Part shown: positions 26,797 through 36,649 of the stretch, one piece after another
Layout: each line of letters opens with the position of its first letter
Position numbering within the stretch: the stretch's first letter is position 1
NCBI GenBank assembly: GCA_023846275.1
Contig: CM043865.1
Coordinates: forward strand, 6,994,068 to 7,058,067
DNA from: Vanilla planifolia
Taxonomy: Eukaryota; Streptophyta; Magnoliopsida; Asparagales; Orchidaceae
Direction: 5' to 3'
Length of the DNA: 64,000 bases
Program-made: the position numbers and the translations under genes
The notes under the pieces: generated by a model
What the model was told of the DNA's origin: nothing
Seen by the model: only the letters and a program-made list of their open reading frames with translations
Databases searched by the model: none

Positions 26797-29700
26797 GCAA
26801 GTCCACCATTCCTTGGCTTTTCCTTGTTCTTCTGTTTCATCTTCTCGGAATTCTTTTTTCCGTAAATTACAGTATAATGCTGTCTTCTACGCAAATATAC
26901 GGGGTAATGTATGATTTCTTTTAGTTTGCGTTAGGGGATCAGCCATGCTAACAATCAGAAATAATGATACAAGTCTTTTATGATATTAAAACTTAGCTAA
27001 CTCGATGAACAACTTGATGACAACAACCATAAAGAAGTGGTAAGTTATTCAACCAATAAGGATATGGTAGGTAAGGTTGTTGAGCAATAGTAGAATTGGT
27101 TTCCTCTTCATCTATTTAGGGTTTATTTATTTGATTGAACATACTTTCGAAAGCAAAAATTTAGAAAATCACTTTTCATAATGTTCTTTGTTTACTTAAT
27201 GAAGAAATAGCAAATGTTATTTGGCTGGAAGTAGAAGGGAGATTATGTATCCAACATAGAGGATGACGATGGATGGAGTAGTGATCGCCGGATGTTGGTG
27301 ATCTGCAGTTATGTGGTTGACTAGCGATGGGTGGCTTCTGGTTGCAATCAGTGGATGGAGACGATGATGACAGTTGTTGTCTGGCTAGCTTTCGACAAGC
27401 AACCAATGAAATAGGTTTAAAGAACTTCAAATATTTAAAACTTGGCTTTTAATATCAAGTTGAAACATGAATAATATTAAAATTTAATATTTATTATCTA
27501 AATAAAAATGAAAAAAATAATAAAAACCAATTTAAACTTTGTCTGATATATCATTTTATGTTTTTGTAGATGTATTGTTTTAAATATAATAAAACTTTTT
27601 TATTATATTTCAAAACGTCTTCTTTTCATCTAAAGAAGTGATTGTTATGATACTAAAAGAAAACTAATTTCACCAATCATTTGATGATAACAATGTAAAG
27701 AACAGGTTAGTTATTCAACCAACCAAAATATAGTACAAGAGTTGTTTAGCAAGAGTGGGTTTGTCGTCCCTTTCATCTATTAAGGGTCTATTTATTTGAT
27801 TGTAGATACTTCCTAAAATAAAAAACTAGATATCATTTTTCACAATATTATTATATGTTTATTATATGTTGTAAATAACATTATGTTTTACATGTGATAG
27901 AAGGTAGAACGGAGAATATATGTGCAACATATAAAGGATGAGGATGCATAGAATAGTGGTAATGATAAAAATTAACATCAATAGACCACAACCGACAACA
28001 TGTGATGATGATAAGTAGCGATGATATTTATTATGTTGTGAATGTTGACTTATGATGGGTAGAGATTTTGGGAGAATTTTAAAAATTTTAACCTTGGTTT
28101 TATGATTTAAAATAATTATATAGTAATATTTTAATGTTAAGATCACACCAAACATATATTAAATATTTCAATTTTGATAAAGAGATAAACTTATTTAAAA
28201 TATCGTATATATGTAAAAATTCAAAAACAATAAAAAGCCAACTTAGAAAATCAATTAGGTTTTGTTTAGTTGTTTTTTATTAAATATTTTGTAAAACTAT
28301 ATTTTAAATATGACATGATAAATCTTAGATTACATTTAAAAATCATAATTTTTAATTAAGAAAATCATATAAAATAGTATAAAGATAATTTGATTATCCT
28401 AAAATAATAAAAATACATTCATTTCTTTGTTTCACCATGCATCCAAACAAAACCATATTTTATTTCTAATTTACCACATTAATGAAACAACTAAATCCTT
28501 GATTCCTATGATTAATTTGTAAGCACGTACATAATTGCTAAAGTGATGGGCACTAGTTTCCTAATAATTCAATTATTGCAAACAAAACCATGAAGGGAAT
28601 CATCACTTAGCATGTTGGACATGTGGGGATTGGTGTGACCATTATAGTATTTCATCAATCGCATCTGTAGTGCCCAAATTAACTTGATCTTTGTCACTTG
28701 CCACTTGTGCATGCTCACAACTCATTTTCATCCAATAATAGTGGATACACCTCTCATAATAATCCACAATAGCATTTAGGTCATTACTTCTACTACTTTG
28801 CATTTTGAGCCTTTGTCCTCATTTGGGCCTCAAAGTTTCATGACTACTTGTATTCTTCTTAGTGTTATGTTCACATGTTTTGAAAAATCAACTACATATG
28901 GGTGAATTGAATGATGGGGTTTATTTATGTTTATAATGTCATGACTCTTTACACTTTAGTCTCATATCTTATAGAATTTATCCCACACTTTCATGGGGAG
29001 TGCTTTTTTTTCTAACCTTAGCTTATTTCTCAACAAAGCTAACAATTTGAATTTCAATAAGATATCAAAAAGCAAGACCTCTTATGTGCATCCATATTTG
29101 ACTTAATCTTTTGATTAGATCATAAATGGATTTCAGAAGCTCGACTTAGGTAATTGACTCACTTATATAGCATTTAAATAACCTTCACTTAGCATACTAA
29201 AGGCGTAAAAATTTACATATTACATCTCAACCAATGATTACATGGTCGATATTGGCTATAAATAATCAAGTTCTTCAAGAAATCAAATACCAAATGCAAG
29301 AACCTCAAGACTAATCTTTTGAGGTCAAACCCTTAAGACCAAACTCTTAAGGTCAGCTTTTCAAGGCTAGAATCTAAAAGTTAGCCTCTTAAGGATAGAC
29401 CTTAAGATTGGTCTCTCGAAGTAGAACGATTGAGATCAGTCATTTGAGGCTTACTCTTTATGGCTAGTTGTTCGGTATAATGTAGATCATACTTCTTTAA
29501 ATTGACAAGCTCCATCTAATGATTATAACTAATTATGACATGTCATTAACAATACAACTCTAGCTTAATAGTAATAACTAATTTACTATGTCATTAGAAG
29601 TTGAGCTTCAACTTAGTAATTATAATGGATTTTACTATGTTATTAATTATTGAAGCTTCTATCTAACAATTATAACTAAATAAATTAGTTTAATAAAAGG

Positions 29701-32700
29701 CTCAAAACAAGTCGTAATCATTAGATTATTATAATAATATAATGACAACTATAATTTCATATGTGTAAAAGTTAAGTTAACATATATCATCTACTTTATC
29801 AACTATAAATAAATCCCAAAGAGTCAATCTAAAGGGTTCAATCTCCAAGACCTTAGATCTATTTCATTCTCTAACCAACATTCAAACTCTAGATTTGATC
29901 TCTAAGGCCTATTATGTTTTTCTTAATGGAAAGTCTATGCCTTTTATCCCCTTTTCCTTCTTCCTTTATCATCCTAAACTTGTGAGGACTAAGCTCATTT
30001 TTTTGTCTTATATTTTGTAAACCTCATTGAGCTTTAAATAAAATAAGTTTCCTTTACATTCTCATAAATCCAAAATTAGTATTAATATTTTCCTTGCATT
30101 GTCTATAGGCAATCAATAAAAAAAATGAAATTAGAACAAAGAGAGTTAATGCCATACTTTTTAAAAGAGAGCCTTTTGATCTATATGAACAGAGGTGATT
30201 AGAGTCTTAAAGCCTTTACTTCTACAAGAATCCACTTATGATCTATCTCCATCAACTGTTAGCTATACTATTCATATATTCTAACAACAGATGGAGTGCT
30301 TTATAAAAGAACTTTTCATTATTCCCTCTTTAATTATAAAATGGCTCAAAGCTAAGTTGCCTTAACCTAACACTTCAAAGGTTCATCAATCACTTGTTCC
30401 TTCATCTTTGACGCCACTTGTCGAGGCCATGATAGAAAAACCATAACATGTGAGCTTGTCTAATTGCCCATTCCCCTAAGGAACTAGCTCCATTTGTTCC
30501 TCACCAAATTCTACCCATTTGCACACCTCCATATCCCTATAGTCTCATTTATTTAAGTTCTAATCTATTCTCTACCCCTTTTGTCCTTGCTAGGATTTGA
30601 GGCCTTATTAGTTCCACCTCATTATCTACTTAGACATCCATCTTACATTCCATCTTATATTACTCTAATAAGATTTTTTAGCACTCATAAGAAGATACCA
30701 TTCTCTATAGGTGTATGGATATAATTTGAACACCATAATGGAAGTTTATCTCCTTTCAAAAGAAAATTTTCTTACTCATCTACCTTTAGATCCATAATTG
30801 TCATCATCTATCTTTTTTATAACAACTATGATCATTGTGTTTTCCTTAGGGATTTTGAGCCCATTATAAGCCAACATGTTATGAGAATAATGTTTGGTGT
30901 AAATTGTTTTATATTCTTTTGAAAGACTATCTTTGAATGGTTATAGAAATTGTCTCATAATTCCATCTCCTTATTTGACCAATTCAAGAAGTTATTTACT
31001 TTTTGAGTTTTGTTATACCCGGTAAAATATTATAGGTTTAATCTTCAATAATTCGAATTGGCTGGGATGATTTCAGATCGACAGTAGGTTGAGCCAGGAG
31101 CTCAATTGGAGGCTATTGGAATTTCTGAAAATTTCTGGGGATTTTTCGGAGCACCGAGGAATTTTTAAGTAATTTTCCCTGTTTAATTGGATTTTTGGAA
31201 ATTCGAAAATCTATTTAAATCGGTCCATTAAACCGGAAATTGGTTTTTACCGCGCATGAACCGGACCGGAGCGGTTCAGCGAAGGCGGGGGCGGTTCGCC
31301 GAGTGCGTTTGCGCGTGCGTTTGGATAAGCCGCGGATAAGCGGATCGGACGGACGAGATCAGCGGTGGAGATTAACCGGTTGATCGGGGGTTAAGCGGCG
31401 TTATTAGAAGGTCAACCGGCACTTAATGGGTTCTTAACGGGTTAATACCGGTTTAAAGCGGGGTATTTAACCCGAACTGTTCGACTGTTAGGGTTAGGGT
31501 TTCGAACGGCCGGAGACGAAGCTTTCGCGGCGAACGGCGATATTTTCCGGCAGCCTTTCAAGGGGCTTTTTGTACCTGGAGGTTCGCGGGACCGAGGAGA
31601 ATCGATTGGTACCGGTTTCGTTCGGCGAGGAGCAGCGGTTGGTCGCGTGCGAGCTTCACCGTCGCCGGAGAAGAAAGGTAGGAAATTTCAGTTTAAATTA
31701 GTTAAATTGGCAAATTAAAAATATGGATTATTTTGCAATTAGCTACCAGAGCATGCGAATTGTGGTTTTTTGAAATTTATTAATGCAAATTATTGATTTT
31801 AGCATTTTAGGGTTTTCGGAAAAATTACACCCGCCGAATTTGGAAATTTTACCGAGCAATTGTTGATTCGATTATGTGCTTAATCATGTTAAGATAGTAT
31901 CAAATGCTGAAATTTGTTTAATTTCATAGAATTGTTAAAATGAGGATTGGATGAAACTTCGGCGGAAATTTTGATTTGAATCTTAGAAATTAGTGACATT
32001 ATTGACAAATTAGGATAGTACGAACATCGGATTTTACTTCTCTTTGATCTCGGTCGCCGGAAATCGACGGGGAAACGAAATTTTCCGGAGGAATCGTCGG
32101 CTAGGGTTTCGCGGGCGCCGGGCGGAGGAAGGAGATGGATTAGATTAATTTCGGTTTAGTTAATTAAGTAATTGTAATTATTCAATATTTATTAATAATT
32201 AAATGCTAAACGTCGGCTGGAAATTGGATTAAATATTCGGCCGGTGGGTCCTCGATTCAGCGGGATTCGGGCGAACGAACGGGCGGAGGAAAAGATTTAA
32301 TTCGGAAATTAATCCGAATTTTCGGGAAATATATGGAATTTAAAATTTAATTTCGGAAATTAATCCGAATTTTTGGAAAAAGGATATATGTGGAATTTAA
32401 ATTTTATTCGGAAATTTATTCCGAATTTCGGAAAATGGATAAAGGGCAGAAATTGAAATTGGAATTTAAAAATTTCTTGAAGCGAGAAAAAGGTGATTTT
32501 TGGAAATCACGTAGCCAAGTTAAAATTGACTGTTGGAAATTATCCATAAATTCAGTGCAGCTAAATTAGTTGGAAGGAAGTGTGACATTTGGGTAAGTGC
32601 TACCAGAATAGTCAGAATTTTGGTACAGTTTGTGTTGCTTGGATGGCAATGGCATGGTTTGAGTCAGTTTACTTAGTGTTGGCATATTTCACGGATTGGC

Positions 32701-35700
32701 ATATTGGACCGGACTACTATAGACCCTATATGATGTTTTAGGGTAGTTGTGGTAGGTAACTGTGCGGTTCAGACTTAGCTTCCACAGTGTACATGTGACT
32801 GGTAAGCGCCATGCGTGTTTCGAGTGGGCGAATCCCACTGACATGCTACCTGGAACCCCAGGCTAGGTTGTGATGCGTGTTTCGAGTGGGCGAATCCCAC
32901 TGGCATGCTTTGCCTAGGCGCCATGCGTGTTTCGAGTGGGCGAATCCCACTGGCATGCTATATAGACGCTGAGGTGTCGGGTGCTAGGCGTTATGATGCG
33001 TGTTTCGAGATGGGCAATCCCACTGGCATGCTTTGCCTAAGCACCGTGCATGTTTCGAGATGGGCGATCCCACTGGCATGCTACCTGGAAGCCCAGATGA
33101 GAGCTACTCTGGTGTGACTGGGGTGACTGTGGTTGGTCGGAGTCTGGGACTGAGAGTGCCTTTCCACCCTACATTGTTATGCTGTATTCCTATACTTTTG
33201 CTATTATCCTTCTCTTGCATGTGAGTTTTTACTAGTTGTCTTTCCTACTGGGCGTAGCTCATTCCTTTTTATCTATATTTTTCCAGTGGCTCGGCAGACT
33301 TGACGCCACCCAGTTTTAGGTGGGATCGTGATCAGTAGGCTAGTGGAGGAGATCTGATCTGTGATTTTCTGAGACATTCTGGTTAGTTGATTGTTGCTGT
33401 TGGATGTATTCAGTGAGACTGTTATTTTTGTCTTGTATTATGTGAGGGTGATTCTGACTTATGTATCTAGTTGGATGATATTGTATTTATTGGACTTGGA
33501 TCTTATTCTTGTGATGTAGTTTCCATTCACTGTTTTACTTTATTGTCTTGGTGATATAGTGTGTGGAGTGCCATAATTTATCTGAGGATGTTATGTATTT
33601 TATTTTGATGGTGAGGTCATTACATGACTATGGAACTTAACCGTGGGGGTTCAGACTTCTATTAGACCGGTTCTCCTACTGGTATGGGTTAGGAGTATTG
33701 GGTCTAGTAGGAGTAACATTGCGCGAGTTCATCAGTTAATTCAGGAGTCATGAATCCTGATTTGACGGTGTACCCGGGAGATGGGATCTACATTGTTAAG
33801 GAAAGTAGGTGTGTAATGATGTGTTATATCCTATGTTTTTCGTAGGCTATTCAGGTTGGTATGGGACGATCTGAGCTGTCTATATGTAAAAAAAAAAAAA
33901 AAAAATGTATGCCAAAAATTAGCTTAGAAAAAAATGGGGTGTAACAAAATAAGTCTTAAAGGTCTATTTCAAGTGGTTAATCTCTAAGACCCCACAACCA
34001 TTCTATTATCTGGTTAGCATCCTAACTATTTCTCTTTATGGGAAAAATTCTTTACTTTCTCTCTCACTCCTCTCTCTCTCTCTTTCTTAGTCATCCTTTG
34101 GTAATTGAGAATCTTAAGCTCTTTTTTCTCACCTTTCACTCTATAAACATCCTTTAGCTTTTAAAACAGTGCATTTTTTATACATTCTCATCAATCCAAA
34201 ATTAGCTCCAGCACTTATCATATGATATCAAATCTAGTGCATAATAAATTAAGAGTGTGCATCATTTGCATCTCATCTACTTTGTCATTAACATAGTTTG
34301 GCACTTCTCAAATTCAAAACTTAACCAAACCTTTCATGATCTATTTTATGGTAACACAAATAGTTGAGACACCAACAAAAATAAGTGGCTATAAGGGAAT
34401 AGGCTTTGGAACTTATTAAACTTATTCCTTGCCCACACAATTTTAATATTGCATAGCCTTTCTTTTATTTACTTTAGGTATTTATTTTAATTATAGTATT
34501 CACTTTATTTAGTGTAATTTTCTTACCATAATATTTTACTATCATACTTTCTTTTCTTTAGCATTATATTTCTTAATTATAGCATTTTTCTTTCTTTTTT
34601 TATTTGCAACATTTTTTTTCTTTCTTTCCATTCTTGCATTTTTTTTGTTTAGAACAATGACAACGAAAATCTTTGAAAAAACTTATAATCACAAAACCAT
34701 AATCTTCAACATAGGAATTTTTCACACTAAATCTTAGTATTTTTTTCCTTTAATGCAAGATAAGATTTATGCATAGAAAATTATGAATAAAAAAGGCAAA
34801 AAAAAAGTTTGTGTGGTATGGGAGAGGGACAATTGCAAAAGTTTTGATTGATCTTCTTATATTTTTTTACTTTACAAAAAAACATAATTTTTTACTCTTC
34901 AAATTTTTGTTACAAACTATACTTTTCCAACAGAAAAAGAACAATATAAATATTTCTTTCGATAGAAAAAAAAAAGAAAAAATACATACACAGCTGTTGA
35001 CTTTAAAAAGTATTAGTTTTTAAAATATAAAAAATAAATCCAATCTATATATAAATATAAATACATGTTATCAGAGTTTAAGTTTTGGACTTTTTTGACT
35101 TGAAACAAAATTTAGTTTGTGCACAGAGTTATCCTAACAAACTTATATTTCACGATTACATGGTTCAACTGGGAATGTTCAAGAGTACATGCCACCATAT
35201 CATTAGCAACTTATCACTAATAACACCATTCCATCTTTTGAATAATATTAGGAGCCACACTTGCATACCTATGTGGTCGGGGTAAGATAATCTCATTAAC
35301 ATTTTTCAACAAAATTATTATTAGCAACTGATCACTAATTATATCATTCCATCTTCTGAATAATATTAGGAGCAACACTTGCATGCCTATGTGTTCGGGA
35401 AAAGATTATCTCATGAATAGTTTTTAACAAAATTTTTTATCATTTCTTTCATAATCTTTACCATACTAGGATGATGATCATCGGGATAAACAAGAAGGCC
35501 AAAGTTCTTTATCAAAAGTAGAGTTATCTTCATAAGAGCATGTGCGTTATTAATTTTAAAATGATTTTTATGTTTCCAAAATAATCTTAAACAAGTTTTA
35601 AGTCACTTAAACATAGTTTTATTCTATTTCTAACTTCCCACTTTTACTAAACTGATCCCTGGTTCATGCGATTGACTCGTAAGGCGTGCAGATAATTGCC

Positions 35701-36645
35701 GAAGTGATGGGCACTTACTTCCTAATCTTCGCCGGTTGTGCTTCGGTGATTGTAAACAAGATCACGAAGGGAACCGTCACTTTCCCGGGCATCTGCGTCG
35801 TGTGGGGATTGGCTGTCACCGTTCTGGTGTATTCCATCGGTCACATCTCCGGCGCCCACTTCAACCCGGCCGTCACCATCGCGTTCGCCAGTTGCCAAAG
35901 ATTTTCATGGAAACAGGTTCGTTTTCCTTGACGGGTTTACTATCCTCCTCCTCAACTTTAATTATTCCACCAAAAATCAGTTCTCTTCGGCATGACATCG
36001 ATGCTGCCACGTGCAGGTTCCCATTTATATTGCAGCACAGGTTTTGGGCTCCACCTTAGCAAGCGGCACGTTGCACCTTCTCTTCGGGGGCGAAAGACAG
36101 CTCTTTGCAGGGACAATTCCTTCCGGCTCCAATCTCCAGTCTTTGGTTCTCGAATTCATCATCTCCTTCTTCCTCATGTTCGTCATCTCCGCCGTCGCCA
36201 CAGACAACCGAGCGGTCTTCCTTCGTGAAATAGTTCAACTTAACCAAATCTGTTATACTCTCATGTATCAACTATTCTTCTGAATTGAATGCAGGTTGGA
36301 GAACTCGCTGGCATAGCTGTTGGAGCTACTGTTCTGCTAATTGTTGGCTTTGCCGGGTAATTACTTTGTTTATTTCTGCTCGTCATAAACGCAGTTTAAC
36401 GGTGTGAAGAAATGTGGTGCAGGCCAATATCGGGAGCGTCGATGAACCCCGCAAGGACGTTGGGGCCGGCGATCATTGCAAACCGGTACGAATCTATATG
36501 GGTGTACATGGCCGGGCCGGTCTGCGGCATGATCGCCGGTGCCCGAGCTTACAATCTCCTTCGTTTCACCAACAAGCCGGTCGCGGAGATCTCGAAGACC
36601 GACTCTTTTCTGAAGAGCTTGATGTGGAAATCCAGTGTAGGTTGA
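26698..36645 (+). CDS. NIP-type aquaporin (nodulin 26-like intrinsic protein), five exons
   Basis: Channel of the MIP family, plant NIP subfamily, passing water and small neutral solutes such as glycerol across the plasma or ER membrane. Exons are 26,698-26,796, 35,692-35,916, 36,017-36,214, 36,295-36,356 and 36,423-36,645, joining in frame to 807 bases and 268 residues with no internal stop. Intron phases are 0, 0, 0, 2, and the 62-base fourth exon is typical of NIPs. Both pore motifs are intact: NPA at residues 91-93 (HFNPAVTIA) and 203-205 (SMNPAR). Trp71 before the first NPA, Ala200 and Arg206 fit the W-V-A-R filter of NIP subgroup I. Ser256 in KTDSFLKS corresponds to the CDPK-phosphorylated serine of soybean nodulin 26. 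An Arg in the last membrane segment (AGARAYN) is unusual. Intron 1 is 8,895 bases with a GC donor. The family is certain; the exact subtype is not. Confidence 0.9.
26797..26802 (+). other. GC splice donor of NIP intron 1
   Basis: AAG|GCAAGT matches the extended consensus that GC-AG introns need to pair with U1 snRNA. The matching acceptor is GCGTGCAG ending at 35,691. Phase 0 is kept on both sides. Confidence 0.65.
26960..28290. repeat. diverged tandem duplication inside NIP intron 1
   Basis: Copy A (about 26,960-27,560) and copy B (about 27,620-28,290) share blocks in the same order: GGTTAGTTATTCAACCAA-like, TTGTTKAGCAAKAGT-like, TCATCTATTWAGGGT, TTATTTGATTGWA, and AGAAGGKAGAWYGGAGA-like. 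The shared TTTATTTGATTG start resembles the ends of small non-autonomous DNA transposons, so the duplicated unit may include one. In copy A a GC-richer core (27,255-27,400) is not well conserved in B. Confidence 0.6.
28495..28710 (+). pseudogene. decayed copy of NIP exon 2 with its upstream intron flank
   Basis: The stretch ATAATTGCTAAAGTGATGGG matches ATAATTGCCGAAGTGATGGG at the start of live exon 2. Similarity continues through CATGAAGGGAATC / CACGAAGGGAACC, the shared GTGTGGGGATTGG-like block, and the segment encoding the helix before NPA. Similarity also extends upstream across the acceptor into intron DNA (GATTCCTATGATTAATTTGTAAG / GATCCCTGGTTCATGCGATTG), so this is a genomic copy, not a retrocopy. 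It is broken: the acceptor AG is AC, about 12-13 bases are lost in the first helix, and many C-to-T type changes are present. No copies of exons 3-5 follow it. Confidence 0.8.
28720..29300. other. NIP intron 1, no feature seen
   Basis: No exon 3-like sequence follows the exon 2 relic, and no element was recognised. Confidence 0.4.
29310..29470. repeat. degenerate short repeats (CTTAAGGTCAG-like)
   Basis: Variants of AACTCTTAAGGTCAG recur about every 15-25 bases. It is an imperfect minisatellite within NIP intron 1. Confidence 0.4.
29515..29695. repeat. degenerate tandem repeat, about 50-56 bp unit
   Basis: At least three diverged copies of a unit like CTAACAATTATAACTAATTTACTATGTCATTA follow one another, each with an AGCTT-containing end. 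Confidence 0.5.
31464..31504 (+). promoter_or_regulatory. TATA-like box and telobox in the solo LTR
   Basis: GGGTATTTAACCC is followed about 15 bases later by TTAGGGTTAGGGTTTCG, a telomere-like double telobox seen near the transcription start of many plant genes. The placement fits the U3/R part of the LTR. Confidence 0.35.
32296..32440. repeat. three palindrome-bearing tandem units in the LTR
   Basis: Three diverged units of about 50-60 bases each centre on an inverted repeat such as TTCGGAAATTAATCCGAA, separated by TATGGAATTTAAA-like spacers. Confidence 0.65.
32810..33083. repeat. five-copy hairpin repeat array in the LTR
   Basis: The core ATGCGTGTTTCGAGTGGGCG plus AATCCCACTGGCATGCT occurs five times (starts near 32,811, 32,873, 32,923, 32,996 and 33,047). 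Spacings alternate between about 50 and 63-73 bases, so the array looks like a duplicated pair plus one. AGTGGG-CGAAT-CCCACT within the core can form a hairpin. The last two copies share a variant (CGAGATGGGC). Confidence 0.85.
34230..35200. other. NIP intron 1, AT-rich with T-rich runs
   Basis: Nothing coding was found. The region 34,440-34,640 has many repeats of the type TTTAGCATTATATTTCTTAATTATAGC. Confidence 0.4.
35202..35437. repeat. recent 118-bp tandem duplication near NIP exon 2
   Basis: Two copies (35,202-35,319 and 35,320-35,437) are highly similar, including TAATATTAGGAGC, ACACTTGCAT and CCTATGTG. The duplication ends about 250 bases before exon 2. It is much younger than the other repeats in this intron. 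Confidence 0.85.
35692..35916 (+). CDS. NIP exon 2 (first two membrane segments and first NPA)
   Basis: The acceptor is GCGTGCAG and the donor CAG|GTTCGT. It encodes 75 residues, from IIAEVMGTYFLIFAG to RFSWKQ, including the HFNPAVTIA pore loop. The exon is far more GC-rich than the flanking introns. Confidence 0.9.
36017..36214 (+). CDS. NIP exon 3 (third and fourth membrane segments)
   Basis: The acceptor is ACGTGCAG. Its 66 residues run from VPIYIAAQVLGSTLA to FVISAVATDNRA. The donor GCG|GTCTTC is weak, but it is the only one that keeps the conserved TDNRA-(I/V)GELAG junction. Confidence 0.9.
36295..36356 (+). CDS. NIP exon 4 (62-base exon, fifth membrane segment)
   Basis: The acceptor is AATGCAG. 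It encodes VGELAGIAVGATVLLIVGFA and ends in phase 2 at a GGGTAATT donor. The 62-base length is conserved in plant NIP genes. Confidence 0.9.
36423..36645 (+). CDS. NIP exon 5 (second NPA, sixth segment, C-tail)
   Basis: The acceptor is GTGCAG. It encodes PISGASMNPARTLGPAI, then a membrane segment with an unexpected Arg (GMIAGARAYN), then the cytosolic tail ending SLMWKSSVG before TGA. No canonical AATAAA was noticed shortly downstream. Confidence 0.9.
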
Positions 36646-36649
36646 GTTG

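Larger units (their letters stand above)
31011..33946 (+). mobile_element. solo LTR, probably Ty3/gypsy (Tekay-like)
   Basis: Starts TGTTATACCCGG and ends GGGGTGTAACA, the short inverted TG...CA ends of a plant Ty3/gypsy LTR. It is about 2.94 kb, within the range of Tekay/Del-type LTRs. It has no internal polyprotein and no second LTR in the window, so it looks like a solo LTR left by recombination. Its GC-rich first half stands out from the AT-rich intron. A TATA-like box and telobox suggest the promoter, and an A-run (33,888-33,905) stands near the right end. No clear target-site duplication was found. It lies inside NIP intron 1 and inside an older repeat, so it is younger than that repeat. 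Confidence 0.6.
29775..34222. repeat. old repeat pair split by a later insertion
   Basis: The segment 29,775-30,110 resembles 33,947-34,222 (for example TCTCTAAGACC, a TCATCCT block, TTGTGAGGACTAAGCTC / TTGAGAATCTTAAGCTC, and CATTCTCATMAATCCAAAATTAG). The left part of the second copy is found at about 30,975-31,010. The GC-rich LTR at 31,011-33,946 therefore landed inside the second copy. A TGATATCAAATC sequence after the second copy recalls a primer-binding site, so the pair could be the ends of an older LTR element. Confidence 0.5.

Noticed and set aside
26801-26802. GT donor four bases after the GC donor of NIP exon 1
   Set aside because: It would put exon 2 out of frame and has a poor context (GTCCAC).
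26403-26894. 163-codon minus-strand open frame
   Set aside because: It is antisense to NIP exon 1 and its leader. The plus strand has the family match and splice donor.
32810-33083. CRISPR-like direct repeats with spacers
   Set aside because: The spacers are related to each other and the array lies inside a plant LTR; no cas genes.
32905-33224. Two overlapping plus-strand frames of about 70 codons
   Set aside because: They read through the hairpin array of the solo LTR and are not genes.
34824-34851. Possible alternative NIP exon 1 reading MGEGQLQK
   Set aside because: It ends in LQK like a NIP exon 1, but no GT or GC donor follows in the right phase, and the rest of the N-terminus is missing.
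36025-36271. Minus-strand frames opposite NIP exon 3
   Set aside because: Shadows of the conserved exon on the other strand.
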